Of a DNA stretch of 64,000 nucleotides, positions 9,813 to 19,641 are shown piece by piece. The position numbers and the translations under genes are program-made. The stretch spans positions 1,874,001-1,938,000 of the forward strand of contig NZ_CP126115.1 in assembly GCF_030123505.1 (NCBI RefSeq), written 5' to 3'. The notes under the pieces are model-generated. The model had not been told where the DNA came from. It did not search any database and saw nothing but the letters and a program-made list of their open reading frames with translations. How positions within the stretch are numbered: position 1 is the stretch's first letter; the number at the start of each line of letters is the position of its first letter. Source of the DNA: Neobacillus sp. YX16. GTDB lineage: Bacteria > Bacillota > Bacilli > Bacillales > Cytobacillaceae.

Positions 9813-10904
9813 TTGGAACAATTAAATACAACTGAGAACAATACAACATTGGACATGAAAAAAACGTCGATTTATTCCCTGCAGCTTCATGAACTCAAGG
9901 AATGGCTGACTAATAATGGTGAAAAGCCTTTCCGTGCAGAACAAATCTATGACTGGCTGTACAAAAAAAGAGTTTCTTTGTTTGAAGACATGAATAATTT
10001 ATCAAAAAGTTTACGTGATAAGCTCTCGGAGAATTTTCAGATCACGACATTAAAAACCGTTATTAAGCAATCTTCTTCTGACGGGACCATTAAATTTCTA
10101 TTTGAACTTCACGATGGATACTCAATTGAGACTGTTTTAATGCGACATGATTATGGTAATTCAGTCTGTGTAACAACCCAGGTTGGCTGCAGGATTGGGT
10201 GTACCTTCTGTGCTTCAACCCTTGGCGGGCTTAAGCGTCATTTAGAAGCAGGTGAAATTGTTGCTCAGGTCGTAACCGTACAGCAAGCACTTGACGAAAC
10301 AGATGAGCGTGTCAGCTCGGTTGTCATTATGGGAATTGGAGAACCCTTTGACAATTATGATAATATGATGGCGTTTCTAAAAATCATTAATCATGATAAA
10401 GCACTGATGATTGGTGCACGCCATATAACCGTATCCACTAGCGGTATTGTTCCGAAGATTTATCAATTTGCTGATGAAAATATGCAGATTAATTTTGCGA
10501 TTTCATTACATGCGCCTAACACTGAATTAAGATCCCGTTTAATGCCGATCAACAGGGCATATAAACTTGATGACTTAATGAAATCTGTAAGGTATTATAT
10601 CGATAAGACGGGGCGGAGAATTAGCTTTGAATATGGCCTTTTTGGCGGTGTAAATGATTCTGTTGAACATGCTGAAGAATTAGCTGACCTATTGAAGGGG
10701 TTAAAATGCCATGTTAATCTAATTCCTGTTAATTACGTTCCCGAGCGGGATTACGTACGTACTCCGAAGGATAAAATTTTTGCATTTGAAAAAACACTCA
10801 AAAATCGTGGGATAAATGTAACGATTCGCAGGGAGCAAGGTCACGACATTGACGCAGCATGTGGACAACTTCGTGCAAAGGAGCGGAAAGAGGAGACGAG
10901 GTGA
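9813..10904 (+). CDS. rlmN: Dual-specificity 23S rRNA A2503 / tRNA A37 methyltransferase
   Basis: RlmN is a radical-SAM enzyme that methylates C2 of A2503 in 23S rRNA and A37 in some tRNAs. The 363 residues contain the radical-SAM cluster CRIGCTFC and the mechanistic cysteine near the C-terminus (DAACGQL). The TTG at 9813 is chosen because AAGAAGGTG lies upstream and because it matches the B. subtilis length; an internal ATG at 9855 is the alternative. It is the last rRNA-modification gene before the phosphatase/kinase pair. Confidence 0.95.
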   Translation: MEQLNTTENNTTLDMKKTSIYSLQLHELKEWLTNNGEKPFRAEQIYDWLYKKRVSLFEDMNNLSKSLRDKLSENFQITTLKTVIKQSSSDGTIKFLFELHDGYSIETVLMRHDYGNSVCVTTQVGCRIGCTFCASTLGGLKRHLEAGEIVAQVVTVQQALDETDERVSSVVIMGIGEPFDNYDNMMAFLKIINHDKALMIGARHITVSTSGIVPKIYQFADENMQINFAISLHAPNTELRSRLMPINRAYKLDDLMKSVRYYIDKTGRRISFEYGLFGGVNDSVEHAEELADLLKGLKCHVNLIPVNYVPERDYVRTPKDKIFAFEKTLKNRGINVTIRREQGHDIDAACGQLRAKERKEETR

Positions 10905-10909
10905 ACGGT

Positions 10910-11662
10910 TTGAAAGCTGTTTTTATGACTGACCAAGGCAGGGTCAGGCAACATAACGAAGATGCTGGTGGAATATTTGTAAATATGGACGGTAACCGCC
11001 TTGCCATTGTCGCAGATGGGATGGGGGGTCACCGTGCTGGTGACGTTGCCAGCGAAATGACGATTTCTCAGTTGAAAAACGAATGGGAGAATTCAAAGGG
11101 TATACTGACTGCTGGAGATGCAGAAAGTTGGTTAAGAAGCCAAATTACAAATGTAAATAGCTCGCTTTTTAATCATGCAATGAGCAACTTAGAATGTGAT
11201 GGTATGGGTACTACTGTTGTTGCAGCAATTAGTACCAATCGATTTGTGACCATTGCAAACATAGGTGATAGCAGATGTTATTTACTGAATGAGAGTGGGT
11301 TTAAACAGGTTACTGAAGATCATTCTCTAGTAAATGAGCTTGTTCGAACAGGACAAATATCGCGGGAAGACGCAGAGCACCATCCCCGTAAAAATGTACT
11401 TTTACGTGCTCTTGGTACGGAAAAAGCAGTAGAAATGGATATTAAAACCATTATTTTTGAAGAAGGTGATATCCTCTTATTATGTTCTGATGGTCTTTCC
11501 AATAAGGTTAATGAAAAAGAAATGAGTGCTATTCTGACTAATGAAGAACCTTTGGAGCATAGAGCGGGCACCCTTATCTCAATTGCAAATGAAAATGGCG
11601 GAGAGGATAACATTACACTTGCGATTGTTGAGTTTGCTGATTTCAGCGAGGGTGATGCATAA
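10910..11662 (+). CDS. prpC: PP2C-type protein serine/threonine phosphatase PrpC
   Basis: PrpC is the Mn2+-dependent phosphatase that reverses phosphorylation by PrkC. The 250 residues show PP2C motifs: RQHNEDAG (metal-binding Asp), VADGMGGHRAGDVAS, GMGTT, IGDSRCYL, EDHSL, LLCSDGL and GGEDNIT. The TTG at 10910 follows GAGGTGA and aligns with the B. subtilis N-terminus; an in-frame GTG at 10901 would overlap the ribosome site. The stop codon overlaps the prkC start (TAATG). Confidence 0.94.
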   Translation: MKAVFMTDQGRVRQHNEDAGGIFVNMDGNRLAIVADGMGGHRAGDVASEMTISQLKNEWENSKGILTAGDAESWLRSQITNVNSSLFNHAMSNLECDGMGTTVVAAISTNRFVTIANIGDSRCYLLNESGFKQVTEDHSLVNELVRTGQISREDAEHHPRKNVLLRALGTEKAVEMDIKTIIFEEGDILLLCSDGLSNKVNEKEMSAILTNEEPLEHRAGTLISIANENGGEDNITLAIVEFADFSEGDA

Positions 11663-13620
11663 TGTTGATTGGAAAACGATTAAGTGGCCGCTATAAAGTA
11701 TTAGAAATGATTGGCGGAGGCGGGATGGCGAATGTGTATTTAGCCCACGACATGATTCTTGATCGTGATGTGGCTGTCAAAATGCTGCGCCTTGATTTTG
11801 CTAATGATGAAGAATTTATACGCCGGTTCCGTAGAGAAGCCCAATCTGCTACAAGTTTAGCTCATCCAAATATCGTGAGTATCTATGATGTTGGAGAAGA
11901 AAACGATCTTTATTATATTGTAATGGAATATGTCGAGGGGCAAACATTAAAACAATACATACAACAGAGTTCACCATTACAGGTAGAAGATACAATTGAA
12001 ATCATGAAACAGTTGACTTCTGCTATTTCCCATGCGCATCAAAACCATATTATCCACAGGGATATCAAGCCTCAAAATATTCTCGTTGACCGTTATGGAA
12101 ATGTAAAAATAACTGATTTTGGAATTGCAATGGCGCTAAGTGCAACAAGTATTACCCAAACGAATTCAGTTCTGGGATCCGTTCACTATTTATCACCTGA
12201 ACAGGCACGCGGTGGCATGGCAAATAAAAAATCTGATGTTTATTCACTTGGAATCGTCATGTTTGAATTGTTAACAGGCAGACTGCCCTTTTCAGGCGAA
12301 TCTGCTGTTTCCATTGCCCTAAAGCATTTGCAATCGGAAACTCCATCCGTAAGAAGGTGGAACCCGAACATTCCTCAAAGTGTTGAAAATATTGTCTTGA
12401 AGGCAACGGCTAAGGATTCTTTTCATCGTTATAACAATGTCGATGAAATGGAAGAAGATTTAAGGACAGCACTCGATTCTGAGAGATTAAATGAACTGAA
12501 ATTTGTCATCCCGGTTGATGATGAAGCGACCAAAGCTATACCGGTGATTACCAATGATCGTCCTCTGCAAAATCTTGGTGAAACAATGGTACATAGTCAG
12601 GATAAAAACAAAGGTAATGATGTCGCTTCAAAAGGTAAAGAGCAGAAAAAACGTAAAAAGTGGCCGATAATTCTAATCTCAACTTTCTTAGTGTTATCAT
12701 TATTAGGGTTATTTACTTTTCTAGTATTACCAGGACTAATTTCTCCTAAAGATGTTACAATCCCTGATGTTAGTGGTTTGGAGTTAGAAGAGGCAATCGT
12801 GAAAATAGAATCTGCTGGTCTACAGGTGGATGAAAAAATAGAGAGTACCCATGAAGAAATTGAAGAGGGAATAGTAATAAAAACGAATCCCGAAGAAGGA
12901 AGTACCGTTAAGGAAGATACTGCAATTAATATATACATTAGTATTGGTAAAGAAAAATTCGAATTACCGGATTATACAGGCCGCAATTATGAAGATGTGA
13001 TGCGGATATTAGATAACCAAGACTTTAAGGATATCAAAATACATGAGGTATTCGACGACAGTGACAAGGGTACAATCCTAAGTCAAAAACCTGGAAGCGG
13101 CGAAGAAATAGTCCCAGAAGATACCATTCTAGAATTTGAAGTTAGCAAGGGACCGGAGAAAATAATCTTAAGAGATTTAACGCAGTCTAATGTAAAAGGT
13201 GCACAGGATTATGTTGATTCTGTCGGTCTTACGCTTAATGCCACTGAGGAAAAGTATGATGATACCATTCCAGCTGGCAATATAATATCACAGTCACCAC
13301 CTTCGGGAACAGAGATGAAAAAGGGTGACACAGTTTCAGTGATTATCTCAAAAGGAAAAGAAGAGAAACCACCTAAAACTGTTCCAGTTGATATTCTGAT
13401 TGAGTATACAGGAACGGTACCAGGTCAAGAACAAAAGGTTATTATTTACATTGAAGATGTTAATCGAAGTATGATTACTCCAGCAGATACTTTTCCAATT
13501 TTTGCAACAACTCATAAAACAATAGAGCTCTTAGTTCCATTTGATGGCGATGCAGGATATAAAGTTTATAGAGATGATACGGTTATATATGATAAGACTG
13601 TAGAGTACCCGAAAGATTAA
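11662..13620 (+). CDS. prkC: PASTA-domain serine/threonine kinase PrkC
   Basis: PrkC is the membrane kinase that senses muropeptides, triggers spore germination and phosphorylates translation factors and RsgA. The 652 residues have a cytoplasmic Hanks-type kinase domain (GGGGMANV loop, K40, HRDIKPQN catalytic loop, DFGIA, SPEQA), a basic linker, one transmembrane helix at about 334-357, and three extracellular PASTA repeats from about 365 to 570 with a C-terminal domain. Co-translated with prpC; the target gene rsgA follows. Confidence 0.96.
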   Translation: MLIGKRLSGRYKVLEMIGGGGMANVYLAHDMILDRDVAVKMLRLDFANDEEFIRRFRREAQSATSLAHPNIVSIYDVGEENDLYYIVMEYVEGQTLKQYIQQSSPLQVEDTIEIMKQLTSAISHAHQNHIIHRDIKPQNILVDRYGNVKITDFGIAMALSATSITQTNSVLGSVHYLSPEQARGGMANKKSDVYSLGIVMFELLTGRLPFSGESAVSIALKHLQSETPSVRRWNPNIPQSVENIVLKATAKDSFHRYNNVDEMEEDLRTALDSERLNELKFVIPVDDEATKAIPVITNDRPLQNLGETMVHSQDKNKGNDVASKGKEQKKRKKWPIILISTFLVLSLLGLFTFLVLPGLISPKDVTIPDVSGLELEEAIVKIESAGLQVDEKIESTHEEIEEGIVIKTNPEEGSTVKEDTAINIYISIGKEKFELPDYTGRNYEDVMRILDNQDFKDIKIHEVFDDSDKGTILSQKPGSGEEIVPEDTILEFEVSKGPEKIILRDLTQSNVKGAQDYVDSVGLTLNATEEKYDDTIPAGNIISQSPPSGTEMKKGDTVSVIISKGKEEKPPKTVPVDILIEYTGTVPGQEQKVIIYIEDVNRSMITPADTFPIFATTHKTIELLVPFDGDAGYKVYRDDTVIYDKTVEYPKD

Positions 13621-13664
13621 TCGTTAAAATCATTGGCTTATGATAAAAGGCAAGGAGTGTGGCT

Positions 13665-14546
13665 ATGCCTGAAGGAAAAATTGTAAAAGCATTAAGTGGG
13701 TTTTATTATGTACTACATGATGGAGAAATGACTCAGTGCCGCGGAAGAGGTGTTTTTCGAAAAAATAAAGTTACACCACTTGTTGGAGATGAAGTGGTTT
13801 TTCAAGCTGAAAATGATCGTGAAGGTTATATTATGGAAGTTAAGGAAAGGAAGAATGAACTAGTTCGTCCGCCTATTGCGAACGTCGACCAAGCCATTCT
13901 AGTTTTTTCCGCTGTTGAACCGGACTTTAGTACCGTGCTACTAGATCGGTTTCTTGTCCTGGTTGAATATAATCATATTCAACCACTTATATGTATTACA
14001 AAAATGGATTTAACCAATGAGAAGGAAAAGCAGGCAATTACCGTATATGCTGATCAATACAGAAAAATGGGATATGAAGTATTACTTACTTCATCTGAAA
14101 CAGAAGCAGGGATTGAAGGGTTAAACCCGCATGTCGAAAATAAAATATCAGTGTTTGCAGGTCAATCAGGGGTTGGAAAGTCATCTTTATTAAATGTGCT
14201 GCGGCCAGATCTTGAACTAAAAACAAATGATATTTCCTCCCATTTAGGCAGAGGGAAGCATACTACGCGACATGTTGAATTAATTAGTGTGGGTAATGGT
14301 CTAATTGCTGACACACCTGGATTTAGTTCATTGGAATTCACAACGATTGAGGCAGAAGAGCTAGCGTATTGCTTTCCGGAAATAGCGCGAGAAAGTGAAA
14401 ATTGTAAATTTCGAGCCTGTTTACATATCAGTGAGCCGAAATGTGCAGTGAAAGCAGCGGTTGAAGCCCAGACGATTACTCAATATCGCTATCAACATTA
14501 TGTTGATTTCCTACAAGAAATTAAAGAAAGAAAGCCGAGGTATTAA
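13665..14546 (+). CDS. rsgA: Ribosome small subunit maturation GTPase RsgA
   Basis: RsgA (CpgA) is a circularly permuted GTPase that checks late 30S assembly. The 293 residues have an N-terminal OB fold ([16 protein letters not shown]), then G4 TKMD before G1 GQSGVGKSS and G3 DTPG, which is the permuted order, and a C-terminal zinc site ([14 protein letters not shown]). The ATG at 13665 is seven bases after AAGGAG; the in-frame GTG at 13659 is too close. It overlaps rpe by one base. Confidence 0.96.
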   Translation: MPEGKIVKALSGFYYVLHDGEMTQCRGRGVFRKNKVTPLVGDEVVFQAENDREGYIMEVKERKNELVRPPIANVDQAILVFSAVEPDFSTVLLDRFLVLVEYNHIQPLICITKMDLTNEKEKQAITVYADQYRKMGYEVLLTSSETEAGIEGLNPHVENKISVFAGQSGVGKSSLLNVLRPDLELKTNDISSHLGRGKHTTRHVELISVGNGLIADTPGFSSLEFTTIEAEELAYCFPEIARESENCKFRACLHISEPKCAVKAAVEAQTITQYRYQHYVDFLQEIKERKPRY

Positions 14547-15193
14547 TGATGGTGAAAATAGCACCTTCCATCCTTTCTGCTGATTTTGCCAGATTAGGTG
14601 AAGAAATAGTCGCCGTTGAAAAGGCAGGAGCTGACTATATCCATATCGATGTTATGGATGGTCATTTTGTTCCAAATATTACGATAGGGCCATTAATTGT
14701 GGAGGCAATTCGTCCGATAACAAAGCTTCCGCTAGATGTTCATCTTATGATTGAAAATCCTGACCAATTTATTGAAAATTTTGCTAAGGCAGGAGCAGAT
14801 TACATTACAGTCCATGTTGAAGCTTGCCGACACCTTCATCGGACCATTCACCATATTAAATCTTTTGGAATAAAAGCAGGAGTAGTCTTAAATCCAGCTA
14901 CTCCAGTTGAGTCTATTCAGCATATTTTAGCAGATATTGATATGGTGCTTTTAATGTCCGTAAATCCAGGTTTTGGCGGTCAAAAGTTTATACCAGAAGT
15001 CCTGCCTAAAATTAGGAAAGTTAAGGAAATGGCGAATTCAATAGGGAAAGAACTTGAGATAGAAATTGACGGCGGGGTAAATCCTGAAACTGCAAAACAA
15101 TGTATGGAGGCTGGGGCAAACGTTCTAGTAGCGGGATCGGCTATTTATAATCAAGAGGACTACGCAGCTGCCATATCGTTAATAAGAGGTTAA
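14546..15193 (+). CDS. rpe: Ribulose-phosphate 3-epimerase
   Basis: Rpe interconverts ribulose-5-phosphate and xylulose-5-phosphate in the pentose phosphate pathway. The 215-residue TIM barrel shows [42 protein letters not shown] and EIDGGV, with metal-binding His and Asp in these motifs. Two adjacent ATGs (14546, 14549) are possible; the second matches the B. subtilis N-terminus better. A terminator follows before thiN. Confidence 0.96.
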   Translation: MMVKIAPSILSADFARLGEEIVAVEKAGADYIHIDVMDGHFVPNITIGPLIVEAIRPITKLPLDVHLMIENPDQFIENFAKAGADYITVHVEACRHLHRTIHHIKSFGIKAGVVLNPATPVESIQHILADIDMVLLMSVNPGFGGQKFIPEVLPKIRKVKEMANSIGKELEIEIDGGVNPETAKQCMEAGANVLVAGSAIYNQEDYAAAISLIRG

Positions 15194-15200
15194 ACAGTAC

Positions 15201-15230
15201 AAAGCCGGCTATATTGCTGGCTTTTTTTGT
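15201..15230 (+). terminator. Intrinsic terminator after rpe
   Basis: AAAGCCGGC pairs with GCTGGCTTT (one G-T wobble) around a short loop, and the stem runs into seven T residues. It lies between rpe and thiN, so thiN may be read at reduced level. Confidence 0.75.
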
Positions 15231-15252
15231 AGTAAAAAGGGGGTTAGTTTGC

Positions 15253-15900
15253 GTGCATATAAATATCTTAGCCGGGGGACCTACTGAACTATTGCCTAAT
15301 TTGAAGGAATATTTAGGTGAAAATGAAGTTTGGGTTGGTGTTGATCGAGGGGTTTACAGCCTAATTAATATGAATATTACCCCGAAAATCGCTTTTGGCG
15401 ACTTTGATTCTGTAACCAATGAAGAATATAAGGTTATCGAAAAACATGTAAAGGCTATGAAAAGGTATAAGCCTGAAAAAAATGAAACAGATATGGAGCT
15501 CGCTTTAAATTGGGCAATTAAACAAAAGCCTGATTTAATCAGAATCTTTGGTGCCAGCGGCGGCAGACTGGACCATTTCTTAGCTAATGTCCAATTATTG
15601 GTCAAGCCTTTATTGGAAGATAATCATGTAGAAATTTTTCTTATCGATAATCAAAATATCCTATCATTAAAAGGCCCCGGCAGTTATAAAATGAGAAAGA
15701 GGGCAGATAAAAAGTATGTTTCTTTTGTTCCTCTAACCCTTAACGTGAAAGGGCTCACTCTAGAAGGATTTAAGTATCCATTAAAAGATCGTCATATTAC
15801 CATCGGCTCAACGTTATGTATTAGTAATGAACTTATTAGTGATAATGGTACTTTTTCATTTTCAGAAGGCATATTATTAGTGATAAGAAGTAATGATTAA
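15253..15900 (+). CDS. thiN: Thiamine pyrophosphokinase
   Basis: ThiN makes thiamine pyrophosphate from thiamine and ATP. The 215-residue protein has INILAGGP, GVDRGVYSL, FGDFDSVT, KNETDMELAL and IFGASGGRLDH, the catalytic and ATP-binding motifs of the family. The GTG at 15253 is chosen because AAAGGGGG lies ten bases upstream and the length equals that of B. subtilis ThiN; the frame is open upstream but through the terminator. Confidence 0.93.
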   Translation: MHINILAGGPTELLPNLKEYLGENEVWVGVDRGVYSLINMNITPKIAFGDFDSVTNEEYKVIEKHVKAMKRYKPEKNETDMELALNWAIKQKPDLIRIFGASGGRLDHFLANVQLLVKPLLEDNHVEIFLIDNQNILSLKGPGSYKMRKRADKKYVSFVPLTLNVKGLTLEGFKYPLKDRHITIGSTLCISNELISDNGTFSFSEGILLVIRSND

Positions 15901-15995
15901 TAGCTAATAAAGAGGTACTGATTTCGTCCGTATGAATAAAATAGAAAAGGCGTACGAGAGAAGTTTAGATGTGTGAGATTGTGAGGAGGGACATA

Positions 15996-16079
15996 ATGAA
16001 GTTTTATACAATTAAACTGCCAAAGTTTTTAGGTGGACTTGTCCGAGCGATGATTGGTGCATTTAAAAAGAATGAATAG
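15996..16079 (+). CDS. spoVM: Stage V sporulation protein SpoVM
   Basis: The 27-residue amphipathic peptide reads MKFYTIKLPKFLGGL then VRAMIGAFKKNE, close to B. subtilis SpoVM. It binds the convex surface of the forespore membrane and anchors SpoIVA, seeding coat and cortex formation. A GAGGAGGG ribosome site precedes the ATG. It stands alone between thiN and a terminator, as in B. subtilis, where it is made in the mother cell under sigma-E; I could not assign a clear sigma-E promoter here. It shows that the organism sporulates. Confidence 0.95.
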   Translation: MKFYTIKLPKFLGGLVRAMIGAFKKNE

Positions 16080-16089
16080 AAGAAAGTCT

Positions 16090-16120
16090 AAGCACCTATT
16101 TGTGGGTGCTTTTTTATTTT
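16090..16120 (+). terminator. Intrinsic terminator after spoVM
   Basis: AAGCACC pairs with GGGTGCTT (with a small bulge) and is followed by TTTTTATTTT. Confidence 0.75.
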
Positions 16121-16137
16121 GGGGGAAAGAAGGGTAA

Positions 16138-16172
16138 TATAGTAAGAAAGGGCACCCTAATTAGGATGCCCT
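16138..16172 (-). terminator. Intrinsic terminator of rpmB (minus strand)
   Basis: On the minus strand GGGCATCCTAATTAGGGTGCCC (16150-16171) folds into a hairpin with one mismatch and is followed by TTTCTTACTATATT. It lies just after the rpmB stop. Confidence 0.7.
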
Positions 16173-16178
16173 CACATA

Positions 16179-16367
16179 TTATACGCGTTCTACTTTACCA
16201 GATCTTAACGCTCTTGTAGAAACCCAAACACGTTTAGGCTTTCCATCAACAAGAATACGTACTTTTTGTAGGTTAGCACCCCATGTACGCTTGTTAGCGT
16301 TCATAGCGTGTGAACGTGTATTACCAGATGTTGTTTTTCTACCAGTTACAACACATTTACGTGGCAT
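16179..16367 (-). CDS. rpmB: 50S ribosomal protein L28
   Basis: This 62-residue basic protein begins [16 protein letters not shown] and has the SHAMNANKR motif of bacterial L28. It has a single cysteine in CVVTG, so it is not the four-cysteine zinc form. The ATG at 16367 is preceded on the minus strand by AAGGAGGG. It is the only gene on the minus strand in the window, and the same divergent layout with yloU is known in B. subtilis. Confidence 0.96.
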   Translation of the reverse strand: MPRKCVVTGRKTTSGNTRSHAMNANKRTWGANLQKVRILVDGKPKRVWVSTRALRSGKVERV

Positions 16368-16615
16368 AAATGATTCCCTCCTTATTACCAAAAGCTTTAT
16401 ACAGCATTTACGTTATTGTCTAAAGATACTTTAATAATTTATCATACAACCTGTTTGAATGCAATAGTGATTAATAAACGTTTCAAGAAAAATACCTTGA
16501 CATGCATGATTATTGATTATGTAGTCAATAAGAATAAAGTATCACTTTCATATTTTTCTTGACTATAGTAAAATGACTTTAGTCAAGGAGCAATTTCCAA
16601 AAGGGGGAACGATTC

Positions 16616-16978
16616 ATGTCCATCGAATTAAAAACTAAGTTCGGACAAATTGATATTTCAAATGAAGTAATCGCCACCATCGCTGGAGGTGCCGCTATCG
16701 ATTGTTATGGAATTGTCGGTATGGCATCAAAAAGTCAGATAAAAGACGGTCTTACAGAAATTTTAAGAAGAGAAAATTTTACTCGTGGAGTTATTGTTCG
16801 CCAAGAGAATGAAGAAGTACATATTGATATGTATATAATTGTCAGCTATGGAACAAAGATTTCCGAGGTTGCTCATAACGTGCAATCAAAGGTGAAATAC
16901 ACACTTGATAAGACCGTTGGACTTGCCGTTGACTCGGTAAATATTTACGTTCAGGGAGTTCGTGTAACGAACCCTTAA
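16616..16978 (+). CDS. yloU: Asp23/Gls24 family protein YloU
   Basis: The 120-residue protein matches the Asp23/Gls24 family (SIELKTKFGQIDISNEVIATIAG, CYGIVGMAS, VQSKVKYTLDKTVGLAVDSVNIYVQGV). Family members are linked to envelope stress and membrane-associated scaffolding; the exact job in Bacillus is unknown. It always precedes the fatty acid kinase gene in Firmicutes, so a lipid or membrane link is plausible. AAAGGGGG lies before the ATG. T-rich promoter-like boxes upstream (16497, 16559) do not have good spacing. Confidence 0.9.
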   Translation: MSIELKTKFGQIDISNEVIATIAGGAAIDCYGIVGMASKSQIKDGLTEILRRENFTRGVIVRQENEEVHIDMYIIVSYGTKISEVAHNVQSKVKYTLDKTVGLAVDSVNIYVQGVRVTNP

Positions 16979-17014
16979 GTGGTGTAACGAACCGCAAGTA
17001 GAGGAGGAAAGTTT

Positions 17015-18697
17015 GTGTCTATTACAGCTTTAGACGGAAAACGTTTTGCAGAAATGGTGATTCAAGGTGCGAATCATTTAGGAGCCAACGCAAAAATGGT
17101 TGATGCGTTAAACGTTTTTCCTGTGCCCGATGGTGATACTGGAACGAATATGAATTTATCAATGACCTCAGGGGCAAAGGAAGTAAAAAATAATGTTCAG
17201 GAACATATTGGAAAAGTTGGAGTAGCTTTATCAAAGGGGTTACTTATGGGGGCTAGAGGTAACTCCGGGGTAATCCTTTCCCAATTATTCCGTGGATTTT
17301 CTAAAGCAATTGAAACAAAAGCAGCAATCACTGGAAAAGAATTCGCATCGGCTTTGGAGTCAGGTGTGGAAACTGCCTATAAAGCAGTAATGAAGCCGGT
17401 GGAAGGTACGATTTTAACGGTTGCAAAGGATTCAGCAAAAAGAGGAGTTCTTGCTTCCCAAAAATCTAACGATATTATCGAGATTATGGAAGAAGTTTTA
17501 ATAGAGGCAAAAGCATCACTTAAGCGCACACCTGACCTGCTTCCTGTTTTAAAGGAAGTTGGAGTAGTTGACAGCGGCGGGCAAGGGCTTGTGTTCGTTT
17601 ATGAAGGATTTCTTGCTGAATTAAAAGGTGAGCAGCTTCCGGATTCACCTGAAAACTACCCTTCGATGGATGATATGGTCAGTGCTGAACATCATAAAAG
17701 TGTCCAAAGTCATATGAATACCGAAGATATTGTTTTCGGATATTGTACAGAATTCATGGTGAAGTTTGAAGAGGCTAAGCTGGCAAAGCATCCTTTTGAT
17801 GAACAGGTTTACCGTAATGATCTTAGTAAGCTTGGTGATTCCTTATTAGTTATCGCTGATGAAGAGGTTGTAAAGGTACATATTCATTCTGAACAGCCTG
17901 GTAATTGTCTTAGCTACGGACAAAAGTACGGAAGTCTCATCAATATCAAAATTGAAAACATGAGGCAGCAGCATTCAAATATTGTTGGAGAAATGCACAC
18001 GCCTTTAGTTTCTGATAAACCACAAGCACCTAAAGAACAGCAGGAGTATGGAATTGTTACGGTTTCAATGGGTTCTGGGATTGCCGAGTTATTTAAGAGT
18101 ATCGGTGCACACGCAGTTATTGAGGGCGGACAAACAATGAATCCAAGTACAGAGGATATTGTTAAGGCTGTTAAAGAAGTGAATGCGAAAAAGGTATTTA
18201 TTCTTCCAAATAATAAAAATATCATTATGGCTGCTCAGCAAGCTGCTGAAGTATCAGATGAAGAAATCTATGTAATCCCGTCTAAAACTGTTCCTCAAGG
18301 TCTCTCTGCTCTTTTAGCGTTTAATCCAGCTGGAGATGTTGAAACAAATGAAGCATCGATGACAGAAGCAATGCAGCATGTAAAGACGGGTCAAATTACT
18401 TTTGCCGTTCGCGATACCCAAATCGATGGATTAGAAATTGAGAAAGATGATTTCATGGGAATTGCTGAAGGCAAAATAGTTGTAAAAAACAAAGATAAAG
18501 GGAAAGTTGCACAAGAATTGCTTTCTAAGATGCTGGATGAGGATTCGGAAATATTAACCATTATATATGGTGAAGATGTTACCGAGGATGAGGTAAATGA
18601 ACTTGTAACGTTTGCCCGCGCGCATTTCGAGGATGTTGAAGTTGAACTTCATGATGGAAAACAACCATTATATTCATTTATCTTTGCAATTGAATAA
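17015..18697 (+). CDS. fakA: Fatty acid kinase catalytic subunit FakA (YloV, DAK-like)
   Basis: FakA phosphorylates fatty acids held by FakB (DegV family) proteins, feeding exogenous or recycled acyl chains to PlsX/PlsY. The 560 residues show an N-terminal DhaL-like ATP-binding domain (NVFPVPDGDTGTNMNLS with the metal-binding Asp residues, GARGNSGVILSQ, DSGGQG) and a C-terminal half that binds FakB. The start is GTG at 17015 behind GAGGAGGAAAG. Its end carries a terminator. Nearby plsX in the FapR cluster fits the pathway. Confidence 0.92.
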   Translation: MSITALDGKRFAEMVIQGANHLGANAKMVDALNVFPVPDGDTGTNMNLSMTSGAKEVKNNVQEHIGKVGVALSKGLLMGARGNSGVILSQLFRGFSKAIETKAAITGKEFASALESGVETAYKAVMKPVEGTILTVAKDSAKRGVLASQKSNDIIEIMEEVLIEAKASLKRTPDLLPVLKEVGVVDSGGQGLVFVYEGFLAELKGEQLPDSPENYPSMDDMVSAEHHKSVQSHMNTEDIVFGYCTEFMVKFEEAKLAKHPFDEQVYRNDLSKLGDSLLVIADEEVVKVHIHSEQPGNCLSYGQKYGSLINIKIENMRQQHSNIVGEMHTPLVSDKPQAPKEQQEYGIVTVSMGSGIAELFKSIGAHAVIEGGQTMNPSTEDIVKAVKEVNAKKVFILPNNKNIIMAAQQAAEVSDEEIYVIPSKTVPQGLSALLAFNPAGDVETNEASMTEAMQHVKTGQITFAVRDTQIDGLEIEKDDFMGIAEGKIVVKNKDKGKVAQELLSKMLDEDSEILTIIYGEDVTEDEVNELVTFARAHFEDVEVELHDGKQPLYSFIFAIE

Positions 18698-18701
18698 GTG
18701 A

Positions 18702-18740
18702 TAAAATAGAAGGGGAAATAACCCTTCTATTTTCTTTTTT
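18702..18740 (+). terminator. Intrinsic terminator after fakA
   Basis: AAAATAGAAGGG pairs perfectly with CCCTTCTATTTT and is followed by CTTTTTTCTG. Confidence 0.85.
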
Positions 18741-18799
18741 CTGTGTTATAAATATAGATGGATACCAAAGAGATTTATTTGTCCTAGGGGGAGAAACGA

Positions 18800-19462
18800 A
18801 TGAAATATAGAAGTGTTTTTGACATAATCGGACCTGTAATGATTGGCCCATCCAGCTCACATACTGCTGGGGCTGCGAGAATTGGCAGAGTCGCTAGGAG
18901 TTTATTTGGCAGGGAACCAAAATGGGCAAATATTTCTTTATATGGCTCATTTGCTAAAACATATAAAGGCCATGGGACAGATGTTGCGATTGTTGGTGGT
19001 TTGTTAGATTTTGATACAGATGACGTTAGAATCATAAATGCAATAGATATAGCGAAGGAACGGGGCATCAAACTCCGATTTATAGAAGAGGATGCAATTA
19101 CTGACCACCCAAATACCGCCAGAGTAATTATTGGCGATGATAAAGGTGAATTAGAGCTAGTTGGAATTTCAATTGGCGGGGGAAAAATAGAAGTGACAGA
19201 GTTAAATGGTTTTGAACTTAAATTATCAGGAAACCATCCAGCCATTTTAGTGGTTCATAATGATCGTTTTGGTGCAATTGCCAGTGTATCAAATGTACTG
19301 GCAAAATACGAAATCAATATTGGGCATATGGAAGTTGCAAGAAAAGAAGCAGGAAAGCTTGCGCTTATGACCATTGAGGTTGACCAAAACATCGAAGATA
19401 AAATCCTTCATGAACTAGAACAACTGCCAAATATACTGAAAGTTACTAAGATAGTGGACTAG
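18800..19462 (+). CDS. sdaAB: L-serine dehydratase, beta subunit
   Basis: SdaAB pairs with SdaAA to deaminate L-serine to pyruvate and ammonia using a 4Fe-4S cluster. The 220 residues contain the serine dehydratase beta motif GPSSSHTAGAARIG near residue 14 and a C-terminal ACT domain from about residue 148 (AILVVHNDRFGAIASVSNVLAKYEINIGHM) that probably senses amino acids. AGGGGGAG precedes the ATG. The alpha-subunit gene follows after 179 bp, an unusually wide gap that is filled by a family 2 repeat. Confidence 0.95.
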   Translation: MKYRSVFDIIGPVMIGPSSSHTAGAARIGRVARSLFGREPKWANISLYGSFAKTYKGHGTDVAIVGGLLDFDTDDVRIINAIDIAKERGIKLRFIEEDAITDHPNTARVIIGDDKGELELVGISIGGGKIEVTELNGFELKLSGNHPAILVVHNDRFGAIASVSNVLAKYEINIGHMEVARKEAGKLALMTIEVDQNIEDKILHELEQLPNILKVTKIVD

Positions 19463-19463
19463 C

Positions 19464-19612
19464 AGAAAAGCGGAAGCGCCTTGCCAGGGAAAAAACAGTT
19501 CATTTTTTCTTAGCCCCGACAGCTACTTGCGGGCCAGTGGATGAAGTCACGCTTTTCGTGCTTCTGTGCTGGACCGAAGTGACCTCGAGGGGCTAGGCGC
19601 TGTAGCTGGACA
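19464..19612 (+). repeat. Family 2 structured repeat, copy 2
   Basis: The element begins AGCGGAAGCGCCTTG just after the sdaAB stop and ends GAGGGGCTAGGCGCTGTAGCTGGACA-like at 19612. The outer AGCGCC/GGCGCT and inner TTAGCCCCGA/TCGAGGGGCTA pairs form a two-part base helix. The interior holds extra hairpins (GGGAAAAAACAG...CATTTTTTCT; AAGTCACGC...GTGCTTC-like). It separates the two serine dehydratase genes and would be transcribed with them. Confidence 0.78.
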
Positions 19613-19641
19613 AAGAAAGAAAACAATGAGGGGGAAGGCAA

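Noticed and set aside
16497..16574. TTGACA (16497) and TTGACT (16559) with TAAAAT as yloU promoter
   Set aside because: The spacings are about 15 bp to a poor box and 4 bp, neither of which fits sigma-A.
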